The notes under the pieces are model-generated. The model was not told where the DNA came from. It did not search any database and saw only the letters and a program-made list of their open reading frames with translations. This document shows positions 8,139 through 17,382 of a stretch of 64,000 nt of DNA, piece after piece. The stretch is from Streptomyces sp. DG1A-41 (GTDB lineage Bacteria > Actinomycetota > Actinomycetes > Streptomycetales > Streptomycetaceae). The translations under genes were made by a program, and so were the position numbers. Position 1 is the first letter of the stretch. Each line of letters opens with the position of its first letter. Location of the stretch: contig NZ_CP146350.1 of the NCBI RefSeq assembly GCF_037055355.1, positions 1 to 64,000 of the forward strand. Direction: 5' to 3'.

Positions 8139-9734
8139 TCAGTCGGATACGGACGGCTGCAGCAGTGCCAGAAGGAGGCCGCGGGCGCGGTGACGGGCGC
8201 GCGCCACCCGGATGTCCGCACGGCTGGCCTGGCCGATGGCCTCATCCAGAGCGGCAAGGGCTGCGTCGACGAACGGCCTGTCCACCCGGCCTGTGGTGCG
8301 GCCGGGCTCGGTGAGCCGCCAGAACTGTGTCTCCGCGGCCGGCCAGTACCGCGTCAGCGCGGCACAAGCCCACGGGCCGGGCTTGCGGGCATCCAGCTTG
8401 ATCTTGGCCTTCGGTGATGGGTCGACACTGCTGTCGGTGGCGATCTTCCAGGCGATCCTCGCAGCGAAGTCCAGCCGGTCACCGGCCTGCTCCGCAGCAC
8501 TGTGACAGCGCTTGACGTAATAGGCCATCTCCGGATCGTTCTCCTCCTGCCACTGCAGGACCTGCGGACTCGTCGCCCGGAACCAGACACTGTCCTTTTG
8601 CTGCCCGTCCTGGTCGAAGCCGTAGGCGCGCACCCGCAGCCGCGGCAGCAGCCACCTGGGCAGGTGCTCCAGAGCCGGAGGGCGCCGGGCGTCCTGACGG
8701 CTGTCCTTCAGCAGCAGCGAGTCCAGATCCCGCCACAAGGCCCGCGCCCCGTCGGCCTCCCGCGGCTGGAAGTCGCCGTCCTTGCGCCGATCGAGGATCT
8801 GGTATGGGTCCTGCACCTTCTGCGGCAGCTCGTGCGTCGACCAGGTGAGGTAGGCATCCGTCACCGACCGGCCGCCCTCGGACGACACGAGCAGCGCGGC
8901 ATGACGGAACCGGCCCGTCAGCATCCGGCCCGGCCACGTCACCGGCGGCAAAGCCTCCAGAGGGGCGCGGAGATCCTCCTCCCACGGGCACGCGTCCTCC
9001 GCCTCCCAGTCGACCTCAACCTGGGGGCTCGGCACGGCCAGCACCAGCGTGGTGAACAGCTCCGGCCCCCACGGAAAGTAGGAGACGGACTTGCGCAGCG
9101 GGGCCGCATCACCGCTGCCCGCACGCTCACCCGTGATCCGGCGGGGCGTGCACTGCCCGGACGGGCCGTAGTACAACTGCGCGATCAGATGCCAAGCCGC
9201 CTCGGCGGCCGGTACCGGCACGGGCGCGGTGTCGGTGAAATGCCCGAACAACACCGCCCCGTTGATGCCCGTGGGCCGTCCCATCACCAGCTTGTTCACC
9301 CCGGACGGGTTCGGCGACCCCTTCGCATCCACACACTCCGCCATCAGGCGGGGATCCTGCAGGAACGGCCGCTCGGGATGGAACAGGTCGAACCGGCCCA
9401 CCAAATCCGTGCGGCCGAAGTAGGCGTCCACCGCCCGCGAATCGAACCGGCCAGCCTTCAGGACACGCTCCCGCAGATCGAACCAGTCGTCGATGTCTTC
9501 CGCGACGTCCGGATCATCCAGCCGGTCCCCGCCATCGGCGGCGATCCTCGCCGCGATCGGCGCCAGAATCCGCATCAAGCCCGCCGCCGCCGGCGGCACC
9601 GGGATCTCCACATCCTCGATCTCATGCGCCCGCTTGAACAACTCGCACAAGCCCACGCACGCCGACCCTCCGGTCAGCAGACGCACCGGAATCCACGGCT
9701 CGATCCGCAGGTCGAATCCCCCACTCACCGTCAT
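8139..9734 (-). CDS. cse1: Cascade large subunit Cse1 (Cas8e/CasA)
   Basis: The large subunit recognises the PAM and recruits Cas3. The protein is 531 residues from the ATG at 9734, the usual Cse1 length. FDLRIEPWIPVRL at the N-terminus is the classic Cse1 opening, followed by FDLFHPERPFLQDP and NKLVMGRPTGINGAVLFGHF. The start at 9734 is preferred over the in-frame one at 9809 because family members begin just before this motif and a GGAGGGG stretch lies directly upstream. It is first gene of the effector/adaptation operon, separated from cas3 by 145 bp that probably hold a promoter. Confidence 0.95.
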   Translation of the reverse strand: MTVSGGFDLRIEPWIPVRLLTGGSACVGLCELFKRAHEIEDVEIPVPPAAAGLMRILAPIAARIAADGGDRLDDPDVAEDIDDWFDLRERVLKAGRFDSRAVDAYFGRTDLVGRFDLFHPERPFLQDPRLMAECVDAKGSPNPSGVNKLVMGRPTGINGAVLFGHFTDTAPVPVPAAEAAWHLIAQLYYGPSGQCTPRRITGERAGSGDAAPLRKSVSYFPWGPELFTTLVLAVPSPQVEVDWEAEDACPWEEDLRAPLEALPPVTWPGRMLTGRFRHAALLVSSEGGRSVTDAYLTWSTHELPQKVQDPYQILDRRKDGDFQPREADGARALWRDLDSLLLKDSRQDARRPPALEHLPRWLLPRLRVRAYGFDQDGQQKDSVWFRATSPQVLQWQEENDPEMAYYVKRCHSAAEQAGDRLDFAARIAWKIATDSSVDPSPKAKIKLDARKPGPWACAALTRYWPAAETQFWRLTEPGRTTGRVDRPFVDAALAALDEAIGQASRADIRVARARHRARGLLLALLQPSVSD

Positions 9735-9879
9735 CCCCTCCAACACCCTCAACCCAGACACGGGCAGGGCAAAGCCCCCCAGAGCCCTGCTCTGGCGCCG
9801 TCTGGGCATTCAAGCAGCCGCCACTGACAACGGGCCCGGACCTGGAGGTTTTCGGATCAAAGGCGGGCAGTGACTGGTA

Positions 9880-12720
9880 TCAGCGGCGCACCAGACCGCA
9901 GTCCTTGTCCAGCCGCAGTGTCTTGCCGCCGACCTTCACCGCCTGGGCGCTTCCGCCCTGCACGGGCTGGTACAGCACACGCAGGTCTGCGAGCATCGGG
10001 TGCCGCGTCCACGACTTCGGTGGGGCGATGCTGTCGGGATCGGCGTCCCTGAGCCAGTCGGCGCGGACCGGGATGGTGCGGCGCATCACCTCCCGCACGG
10101 ACGAGACCGGCATCGTGCCGTCCGCGGCGGACGCGCCGGCCTGGGGAAGCAGGTGCTCACCCTCCAGGTCCAGGGTTACGCGGCCGTCCTGGTGCACGTA
10201 GGCGCACAGCAGTCGCACCGAGTCGGCGCCGAGTCGGGTGGAGATCTCCCACTCGTCCTCTTCGCCGGGCAGATGATGCAGGTCGTGCAGCGCCGAGACG
10301 CTCCGCGCGCGCGGGACGGCGAGGAGGCCGGCCATGCTGCGTTCCGCGATGTCCTTGCCCTTGTGGGCCGCCCAAGCTTTGGTCTCGCTGGCGCCCGGGG
10401 TGTTCCAGTCGAAGTCCTCGTTGTCCCCGTGGACGGCTTCGACCAGGTCCTGTACGTCGCCCGGGATGGAGACGGTCCCGCCCTTGATCCGGGCGAGAGT
10501 GCGGGAGGTGGTGGAAAGGAGGTGCTCGGAGTACACCTCGCCCCACTGCGGGGGCGTCTTCCCGTCGCCCGCGATCGGGTCGAGCACCACCAGACGCGGC
10601 CCGCTCGCCCAGGCCGGGCGGCCGCGGCCGTCGGGGTAGCCGTGCCGGGACCAGTGGTTCTCGTGCCGCCAGCACCGCCCGGCCCGCTGCAGCAGCAGGG
10701 ACAGCGGAGCGAGATCGCTGATGACGATGTCGGCATCAAGATCAAGCGACTGCTCGACGACCTGGGTGGCCACCACGATCCGGCGCCGCGGACGCGGACC
10801 GTTGCGGCCCAGCCCTTGCGTGACCTCCCTTGTGCGGGCTTCACGCACGTCGCCGGGGAAACGGGCGTGCAGCAGCTGCACGCTTCCGCCCTGTGCGTGG
10901 GAGCGCTCGTCGAAGCGTTCACGGAGCTTCAGGTAGGTGTTCTGCGCGTCCCCGACGGTGTTGCACACCACCAGGGCGGTGCCGCCCTCCTTCTCGATCG
11001 GTTTCAGGAGCCGTTCGATCACCGCCAGCCGGGCCCGGGCACCTCCACCGCCGTGGACGACCGGCTCCACCACGACATCCAGCTCCATGCCCCGCGCACG
11101 CACCTGCCCCTGCCGGCGGGCGGGCGAGATCTGGGAAGCCCGTCCGCTCTCCCCGTCCACGTACAGCCACCCCGGATAGGGCGCCGGGAACGTCTGCTTG
11201 CTCAGGGCGCGCGTCTTGTGACCGGCGCCCTTCAGGTACTCCTTGATCAGCCGGTCACTGACCAACGCCGGCAACGTCGCCGACAACAGCACGACCGGAA
11301 CGCCGTACGCCCCGAGCCAATTCAACAAGCGGCCCAGCAACACCTGCATGTAGGGGTCGTAGGCGTGGGCCTCATCGACGATGAACGTCTTGCCCGACAG
11401 GGCCAGCAACCGCAGCGCGTTGTGCCGCACCGGCAGCACCGCCATCAGGGCCTGGTCGATCGTGCCCACCGCGAACTGTGCGAGCAGCGGCCGCTTGGAC
11501 CCGCGCAGCCACCGCTGCGGCCGCATGTCCGCCTCCGCCCGACCGCTGCCCTGGCCCACCTCGTCCCCGTCACACGTCAACACGCTCTGCGCCACCAGGT
11601 CCTCGTCGGCGTAAGCGCTGTTCAGCCAGGCCATACTGTGCACCAGCGTCAGCCCGGCCTCCTCGCCGGACTGACGCAGCAACGCCTGCGCGACCCGCCC
11701 GTGCATCTGATCGCTGGTGGCCATCGTCGGCAGCAAGAACGCATACCCCTGCGTACCGAACGCCTCGGACAAGATCCGCTCGGCCTCCAGAGCCGTCTCG
11801 CTCTTGCCGTCCCCCGGCGCCGCGGTGACGAGAAAGATGCCGCCACGACGCCCCTCGCCGACCGCCTGGCGCAGCTCGTCCATCACCGAGCGCTGCAACG
11901 GATTGGGCTCACCCTGAATGCCGTAGGCCTGTGCGAACTCCTTGCGCTGCAACCGCACGCGGGCCAGCCCAGCCTCAGCCAGCAGACCAGGAGCATCGCG
12001 CTTGGAACGCTGGAAATGATCCGCCAGCACCGGCTCCAGCCCCCGCTGCCGCTTTTGGAGGTAGTCCTCCTGGCTGACCAGCCAGTCGGCAAGAATGACC
12101 AGCCCCGTCACCAGCACCGCGGCCGGCGCCTTCAACACCCCCGGCGCCTGCGGTGTCCCCAGCAACCCGTGCACCGCGGCCGCGTGCGCCATCCGCTGCC
12201 GCGCCCAGGCCGCCCCACCCAAAAACGACGCAGCGATACCGTCCTCAAGGCGGTGAAAACGTCCGTGATGACCACCGACAACCTCGGCCAGCCGCTCCGC
12301 GACCTTCAGCTCCTCGTCACCGGCAAAACCCAGACCTGCCAGCACCTCTCTCACGCTCTGCGCGCCGGCCACGTCATGCCCGAACCGCTCCGCGGACATC
12401 TTCACCCGGTCACCGCCCAGCTCCGCACTGAGGTACTGGCTACCGCGCCTAGAACAGAACTGAAAGCCTGACACCTTGCCGACGTCATGCAGACCGGCAC
12501 ACAGCCCGACGACCGTCCTGGCACGGTCCACCTCGCCTGCCAGCCCCATCCCCTCAGCGATCCGCACACGCTGGCTCTCCGACAGGTAGGCATCCCACAA
12601 GTGCAGCGCCATCGCGGCAGCATCCAAAAGATGCCGGATCAGCGGATACGGCGCCAGCCCCGGATCCAACCCCCTCGACTTCCCCCACACCGACTCATCC
12701 GGCGCCCCCCACTCCCCCAC
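9880..12720 (-). CDS. cas3: CRISPR-associated helicase-nuclease Cas3
   Basis: The nuclease-helicase that degrades target DNA after Cascade binding. HD nuclease residues are visible in PLIRHLLDAAAM, AGLHDVGK and VVGGHHGRFH. Helicase motifs follow: Walker A TAAPGDGKSE, DEAH in IVDEAHAYD, LLSATLP, and motif VI QRAGRCWRHE. I set the start at the GTG at 12720, just before DESVWGKSRGL, where streptomycete Cas3 proteins normally begin; an in-frame GTG at 12834 would add 38 atypical residues. The product is about 946 residues. The gene points away from array 2 and is transcribed separately from, or ahead of, the cse1 operon. Confidence 0.95.
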   Translation of the reverse strand: MGEWGAPDESVWGKSRGLDPGLAPYPLIRHLLDAAAMALHLWDAYLSESQRVRIAEGMGLAGEVDRARTVVGLCAGLHDVGKVSGFQFCSRRGSQYLSAELGGDRVKMSAERFGHDVAGAQSVREVLAGLGFAGDEELKVAERLAEVVGGHHGRFHRLEDGIAASFLGGAAWARQRMAHAAAVHGLLGTPQAPGVLKAPAAVLVTGLVILADWLVSQEDYLQKRQRGLEPVLADHFQRSKRDAPGLLAEAGLARVRLQRKEFAQAYGIQGEPNPLQRSVMDELRQAVGEGRRGGIFLVTAAPGDGKSETALEAERILSEAFGTQGYAFLLPTMATSDQMHGRVAQALLRQSGEEAGLTLVHSMAWLNSAYADEDLVAQSVLTCDGDEVGQGSGRAEADMRPQRWLRGSKRPLLAQFAVGTIDQALMAVLPVRHNALRLLALSGKTFIVDEAHAYDPYMQVLLGRLLNWLGAYGVPVVLLSATLPALVSDRLIKEYLKGAGHKTRALSKQTFPAPYPGWLYVDGESGRASQISPARRQGQVRARGMELDVVVEPVVHGGGGARARLAVIERLLKPIEKEGGTALVVCNTVGDAQNTYLKLRERFDERSHAQGGSVQLLHARFPGDVREARTREVTQGLGRNGPRPRRRIVVATQVVEQSLDLDADIVISDLAPLSLLLQRAGRCWRHENHWSRHGYPDGRGRPAWASGPRLVVLDPIAGDGKTPPQWGEVYSEHLLSTTSRTLARIKGGTVSIPGDVQDLVEAVHGDNEDFDWNTPGASETKAWAAHKGKDIAERSMAGLLAVPRARSVSALHDLHHLPGEEDEWEISTRLGADSVRLLCAYVHQDGRVTLDLEGEHLLPQAGASAADGTMPVSSVREVMRRTIPVRADWLRDADPDSIAPPKSWTRHPMLADLRVLYQPVQGGSAQAVKVGGKTLRLDKDCGLVRR

Positions 12721-12865
12721 CAACCCCGCCCCCTTGGCACTGCCGACCAGCCAGAAGAGCCTGCATTCAACCACCACCCACCGACAACAGCCCCGCCGCC
12801 CGGCCCTCGATACAGTGGCCCCATGCAGCCCCACCCCTCACGGCATCGCCCCCTCTCCCGTGCAA

Positions 12866-12905
12866 GGGAATGGCAAAGCCCCTCCTAAGCCGCAGGTCAG
12901 AAAGA
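12866..12905 (+). promoter_or_regulatory. Leader of CRISPR array 2
   Basis: About 40 bp directly upstream of repeat 1, nearly identical to the leader of array 1 (shared caaagcccctcctaa and gcaggtcag). It lies between the array and the divergent cas3 start, so the stretch may also carry the cas3 promoter. Confidence 0.7.
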
Positions 12906-12995
12906 GTCCTCCCCGCCGACGCGGGGGTGTTCCGTCGAGGAACGCTTGAGTGAAGGTGCCGACCGAGTCCTCCCCGCCGACGCGGGGGTGTTCCG
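12906..12995 (+). CRISPR. CRISPR array 2, type I-E (two repeats, one 32-bp spacer)
   Basis: Two identical 29-bp repeats at 12906-12934 and 12967-12995 flank a spacer at 12935-12966. The repeat matches repeat 1 of array 1 exactly. Only 12 bp after the second repeat an IS701-like element begins, so the array may be cut short. It is transcribed outward, mirror to array 1. Confidence 0.93.
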
Positions 12996-13007
12996 CTCCT
13001 TGGCTAG

Positions 13008-14404
13008 TACTGCAACGGTGCTTGCCGTGACTGATGGCCAGGTTGGTCGTTGGTGTGTTCATGGGTGGGGACCTTGCTGATGTCAGGTTGTGGGCGGGTG
13101 AACTGGACGCTGTGCATGAGCGGTTCGTGCACCGTTTCAGCAGGTCGGAGCCGCGGGAGTCGGCACTGGCTTATATGCGGGGCCTGATCGCTCCGCTGCA
13201 GCGGAAGAACGGCTGGACGCTGGCGGAGGAAGCCGGCCACGCAGGCCCGGACCGTATCCACCGGATGCTGAACCGGATCGAGTGGGACGCGGATGAGGTG
13301 CTCGACGACGTGCGTCAGTACGTGGTCGAAAACCTCCACGACCAGGACGCCGTCCTGGTCGTGGACGACACGGGCTTCCTGAAGAAGGGGACGCGGTCGG
13401 CCGGGGTGCAGCGGCAGTACTCCGGCACCGCTGGGCGGACGGAGAACTGCCAGGTCGGCGTCTTCCTCGCATATGCAACCGACCGCGGGCGGACACTGAT
13501 CGACCGGCGTCTGTATCTGCCCACCTCCTGGACCGACGACCGCGAAAGGTGCCGCCGGGCCGGCGTCGATGACGAGGTCGCCTTTGAGACCAAGGTGGCC
13601 ATGGCGAAGGCGATGGTCCGCCGCGCCATGGCGGACAAGATGCCGTTTCGGTGGGTGACCGCGGATGCCGCCTACGGGTTCAGCAAAGGCTGGCGGTCGG
13701 AACTGGAGCGGGCGGACGTCTTCCACGTCATGGCCACCACCCGCCACGACACCGTGGTCACCCGCTGGGCGATCGACCATCCCGTCCACGACTTGTTCAA
13801 CGGTCTTGCCCGGCAGAAATGGAAGCGTCGTTCCTGCGGCAGCGGGGCTCACGGCCTGCGGATCTACGACTGGGCACGCGTCGAGCTCCGGCCCTGGCAC
13901 CGGCCCGACCGCCGCCACTGGGTCATCGCCCGCCGCAGCGTGAGCCGACCCGGGGAGATCTCTTCTACATCGCCTACTGCCCGGCCGAGACAACACTTGA
14001 CGACCTGATCCGCATCGCGGGCAGCAGGTGGGCCATCGAGGAGTGCTTCCAGAGCGCGAAACAGGAATGCGGCCTGGACGACTACCAAGTCCGCCGCTAC
14101 CCCGGCTGGCACCGACACATGACCCTGGCCATGGCCGCCCACGCCTGCCTGACCGTCCTGCGAGCCCGCGAGCTGGATGCCGGGAAAGCAGAAACGGATC
14201 CTCCCAGCTCATCCACCTCAGCCTCGCCGAGATACGACGGCTGATCACCCGCCTCACCGACCGCCGACCCGCCCCCGTCGAGCACATCCTGCACTGGTCG
14301 GCCTGGCGCCGAAGACGACAACACCAGGCCCGCACCAGCCACTACAAACGACGCGGACACAGCCCCAGACCTGGCCATCAGTCACGGCAAGCACCGTTGC
14401 AGTA
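13008..14404 (+). mobile_element. IS701-like element A (decayed)
   Basis: About 1.4 kb with terminal inverted repeats starting tactgcaacggtgcttgccg; the left arm and its complement at the right end extend for more than 30 bp. The left flank is CTAG (13004-13007) and the right flank CTAA (14405-14408). Both fit the YTAR target of the IS701 family but differ, so no perfect duplication is present. The only gene is a broken transposase. Confidence 0.85.
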
Positions 14405-14408
14405 CTAA
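13034..14408 (+). pseudogene. IS701-family transposase, frameshifted
   Basis: DDE transposase. The first frame (13034-14008) carries VLVVDDTGFLKKG, AGVQRQYSGTAGRTENCQVG and WVTADAAYGF, the catalytic core. Reading moves to a second frame near 13960 (GDLFYIAYCPAETTLDDLI, GSRWAIEECFQSAKQE) and to a third near 14192 (LIHLSLAEIRRLITRL). The second shift falls at gcagaaacgg, the same site as in the neighbouring element. The product cannot be made by ordinary translation. Confidence 0.85.
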
Positions 14409-15951
14409 TACTCCAGTCGCGTTTCTCCATTTGTGCTGGTCAGCGCCTGGGTTTCGAGTCTATTTGACTGACGCACCATCAGGGGGGCGGTGGTTCGTGA
14501 CTCACCCGATCGAAGTGCGTGCGGCGCCGGTAGTGGCAGTGTCGAGCGGCGGCTTGGTGTCGTCGGCGCCAATGCGACCAGTGGAGCCGGCGCTGGGGTA
14601 GTTGCGGTCTGCCTGTCGGGACATGGGCAAGATCCAGGAGCCGTCGCACTTCTGCCACGGTGAGGGGAACGAGGCTGCCTGGACCGTTTCTGCGACCCCC
14701 TTTTCGAAGGCGTGGGCGGCCATCGCCGCGAGGAAGCAGTGCGCAAGCATGGCCAGCGTGATGTGCCGATACCAGCCGACGTAGCGGCAAACCTCGTACT
14801 CATCCAGGCCGCACTCGTTCTTCGCGGCCTGGAAGCACTCCTCGATGGCCCAGCGTGAGCCGGCCACGCGGACCAACCCGGCGACGGTCGTCCCGTGTGG
14901 TGCGAAGGCGAGGTAGTAGGCGATCTCCGCGGGGCGGGCCAGACTGCGGCGTGCCAGCACCCAGCGGTGGTGCATGAGTGCCTCGCCGTTCTCGTCGTCG
15001 ACAGCGGGGAGCCTGGCTGCGGCCCAGTCGTAGACCCGTGGCCCCTTCGCTCCGTTCCCGCACGAGATCCGCTCCCAGGCGTCGTCTGGCGCGCCGGTCA
15101 GGACATGGTCGATGCGCCAGCTTCCCGCAGGTGTCTTGACCTGCTGCGACTTGGGGACGGCCAGCACATACCCCACACCGGCACCCTCCAGCACCCGCCG
15201 AAAGCCCCGTTCCTGCCCGTAGGCCGCATCAGCGTCACCCAGGCGACCGGCAGCGCTGAGTCGAGCGCGCGCAGCACCATCGCGCGCGCCAGTTCGGGCT
15301 TGGTCGCGAAGGGCCTGTCCTCGGGGATTCTCGCTGCCCGACACCGGTCCTGGTCGTCGGTCCAGGACTTGGGTAGATACAGCTCCCGGTCCACCAGGGC
15401 CCGCCCCTTGGCCGAGGCGTAGGCGGCGAACACGCCGATCTGGCAGTTCTCGGTGCGGCCGGCGGTCCCCGAATATTGGCGCTGCACCCCTGCCGAAACG
15501 GAGCCTTTCTTAATGAAGCCGGTGTCGTCGACGATCAGCACGCCGTCCGGCTGTCCGAGCCGCTCGGCCACGTAGTCCCGCAAGTCGTCGCGGATCTCGT
15601 CCGGATCCCACTGGCACCACGACAGCAGTCGCTGCAGGCCGTACGGAGTGGCATGGCCCACGTGCTCGGCGAGCTGCCAGCTGTTCTTCCGGCCGACCGG
15701 GCCAAGCAGGCCGCGCACGTAATCCCGCATCCGTTGCCGCGGCTCTACCCGCCCGAATCGCTTGCCCACCCGCAGCAGCAGGGACTCCAACTCACTGGCC
15801 CACAGACCCGCTTCAACATCCGACTCCATGACCGGCTCAACGCACCTCGATCGGGTGAGTCACGAACCACCACCCCCCTGATGGTGCGTCAGTCAAATAG
15901 ACTCGAAACCCAGGCGCTGACCAGCACAAATGGAGAAACGCGACTGGAGTA
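14409..15951 (-). mobile_element. IS701-like element B with long terminal inverted repeats
   Basis: 1543 bp bounded by tactccagtcgcg and its complement. The inverted arms are unusually long, about 110 bp with few mismatches, and run into the transposase coding ends. It is flanked by a perfect CTAA duplication (14405-14408 and 15952-15955). It abuts element A and is inserted in the opposite gene orientation. It arrived after element A, since its target is A's right flank. Confidence 0.88.
14479..15829 (-). pseudogene. IS701-family transposase, frameshifted
   Basis: Related to but distinct from the transposase of element A. N-terminal frame: GVLIVDDTGFIKKGSVSAGV and GTAGRTENCQIGVFAAYA. A shift near 15235 moves to DADAAYGQERGFRRVLEG, and GSRWAIEECFQAAKNECGLD follows. 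A second shift near 14690, at gcagaaacgg, is needed to reach the conserved C-terminus (SLVPLTVAEVRRLLDLAH, HWSHWRRRHQ). Confidence 0.85.
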
Positions 15952-15955
15952 CTAA

Positions 15956-16130
15956 GGCGCCGGCGTTCCGCCGGACCGAGTTGCAAGAGGTGTCACGCCG
16001 CCCCGGGCGCAAAAGTGCCAGAGGTGTCCGACCGTTCGGCGCCGTGCTCCTGGTGCTCGTCGGTGTACGTGATCTGGGAGACGTACAGGGGGCGGCGATG
16101 ACGTACCGGAGCACGGCGGCCGGGGGAGGC
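15956..16130. other. Non-coding stretch beside element B
   Basis: Minus-strand frame ending YVSQITYTDEHQEHGAERSD before a stop near 15993 could be a gene tail, but no family is recognised and the palindrome cuts it. Nothing else seen. Confidence 0.3.
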
Positions 16131-16200
16131 GGCTCGGTACTCCCGAAGCTGCGGCCAGGTGCCAATTGGCGCCTGGCCGCAGCTTCGGAAGTACCGAGCC
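16131..16200. repeat. 70-bp near-perfect palindrome
   Basis: Arms pair over the full 70 bp with only two mismatched pairs (16142/16189 and 16160/16171) and no loop, centred on caattg at 16165/16166. It lies 13 bp after the stop of the secreted-protein gene, so it could end transcription, but it is longer than usual terminators and could form a cruciform. Confidence 0.9.
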
Positions 16201-16212
16201 CAGAAGGGGCTC

Positions 16213-16743
16213 TCAAACGAGGTTCCGCACTTCGCAGTCCGCGGCGATGGTGTCACCGACGTCGCCGACCACCACGTCGGAGCCGCCGCCGCAGGACACG
16301 GTGTCGTTGCCGACGCCGTCGCGCACAAGGATCGTGTCGTCGCGGCTGCCGGTCGTCACGGTGTCGGCACCAAGGCCGGCGTCGACCCTGGTAGGAAGCG
16401 CGATCTTCCCCTGGTAACTGTCGTTACGGTCAAACATGTGGATTTCGAGCAGCAAGACCGTGCTGGCTCTGCCGCAATCCACGCTGGTGCCGCCGGGCCT
16501 ATGGAAACACGTATTGGTGGCCACGCCCGTGGTGTCATCGAGGATCAGACGGTCGTTGGAGATGGTCGCCGACATCTGGTTCTCCACGCCGGCATTCGCG
16601 TAGAGGGTGACGTAGGCGTTGAGGCGGACCGCCTTGGAGCCGAAGCCCTGGCCCGAGGCCGGGGTGGCGAGCGCGGTGACGAAGAGACCGGCGGCCAGGG
16701 CCGGACCGACCGCTCGCTTCAGGGTACTGCTTACGATCTTCAT
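16213..16743 (-). CDS. Secreted protein with RTX-like Asp/Gly-rich repeats
   Basis: A 176-residue exported protein. A Sec signal peptide is visible: basic start MKIVSSTLKR, hydrophobic core AVGPALAAGLFVTALA and cleavage after TPASG. The last 50 residues contain Gly-Asp-rich turns (GLGADTVTTGSRDDTIL, GVGNDTVSCGGGSDVVVGD) like degenerate hemolysin-type calcium-binding repeats. Two Cys in the middle and two near the C-terminus may form disulphides. The ATG at 16743 was chosen because it begins the signal peptide; upstream in-frame sequence is not leader-like. It stands alone; role unknown. Confidence 0.75.
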   Translation of the reverse strand: MKIVSSTLKRAVGPALAAGLFVTALATPASGQGFGSKAVRLNAYVTLYANAGVENQMSATISNDRLILDDTTGVATNTCFHRPGGTSVDCGRASTVLLLEIHMFDRNDSYQGKIALPTRVDAGLGADTVTTGSRDDTILVRDGVGNDTVSCGGGSDVVVGDVGDTIAADCEVRNLV

Positions 16744-16858
16744 GCTGGGTTTTCTCACTTTCGCCGAGGAAGGGCGCCGGGCACCCCCCTCGTCGAAGTG
16801 AAACAGCTGGTTATCCGGCCTGCACTCTTGGTGACGTACGTTCGAGTGGGCCCGGGGC

Positions 16859-17122
16859 TTATGTGTGGGCGAGCTCCTGCAGTAGCGCGTCAAGGAACTC
16901 CGGGTCGCCGTCGTCGTGGAGGCCGATCTGTGCGCAGGTCATGCCGGCGGCGCGCAGGCGGTTGCGGGTGGTGGCGTGTCCGGGGTGGAGACGTTGAAGG
17001 TGTTGTGCGTGCGGGGTGGCTTGCTCGGTGCGGTCGAGGAGCTCGGCAAGCTGACCGGTGGTGAGGTGGGTGTGGCCGGTGGTGGCGAGGGCGCGTTGCA
17101 CGGCCCGGTCGTAAGCGTTCAT
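16859..17122 (-). CDS. Small hypothetical protein (87 aa)
   Basis: The soluble product is rich in His, Thr and Leu, with predicted helices (AYDRAVQRALATTG, TTGQLAELLDRTEQ) and an acidic end. No domain is recognised. No convincing ribosome-binding site precedes the ATG, and a high-GC shadow cannot be excluded. It lies between the secreted-protein gene and the partition region. Confidence 0.4.
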   Translation of the reverse strand: MNAYDRAVQRALATTGHTHLTTGQLAELLDRTEQATPHAQHLQRLHPGHATTRNRLRAAGMTCAQIGLHDDGDPEFLDALLQELAHT

Positions 17123-17230
17123 GGGCGTCTACCGTAGCTGGGAGCGGTCCGCCCCGGGCGAGGGCGCTAAACGGCGTCCGAGGGCCCATCCCGGCGCCTA
17201 GAGCCTCACTCTCAGCTACTTGTCACTTCG

Positions 17231-17248
17231 CCGCAGCTTCGGGAGTAC
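17231..17248. repeat. Extra copy of palindrome arm
   Basis: 18 bp (ccgcagcttcgggagtac) identical to the complement of the left arm of the palindrome at 16131-16200, and a direct repeat of its right arm (16178-16195) with one mismatch. The two copies bracket about 1 kb. Confidence 0.75.
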
Positions 17249-17270
17249 AGGGCCGAGGCGACTGGTTTCG

Positions 17271-17294
17271 TCGCACATGTGCGAGAGGTGCGAC
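17271..17294. repeat. Candidate partition site, copy 1
   Basis: A 14-bp palindrome (tcgcacatgtgcga) runs directly into aggtgcgac. The 24-bp unit recurs at 17848-17871 with 22 identities. It sits about 90 bp upstream of the 116-residue hypothetical gene. Confidence 0.55.
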
Positions 17295-17382
17295 TCCGAG
17301 GGGGGATCGTCAGGGACGCCCTCATGACCACCCGGCCGGGGTGTGGTCATGATTGACACCCGATCGAGTCTGAGGAGTCTTC

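Noticed and set aside
8502..12471. Long plus-strand open frames of 441 and 823 codons opposite cse1 and cas3
   Set aside because: They mirror the Cascade and cas3 genes, are rich in Arg/His/Pro/Gln and have no domain or ribosome-binding site; typical high-GC antisense shadows.
12721..12834. Longer cas3 starting at GTG 12834
   Set aside because: The additional 38 residues are Arg/Trp/Gly-rich, unlike Cas3 N-termini; start at 12720 fits the family.
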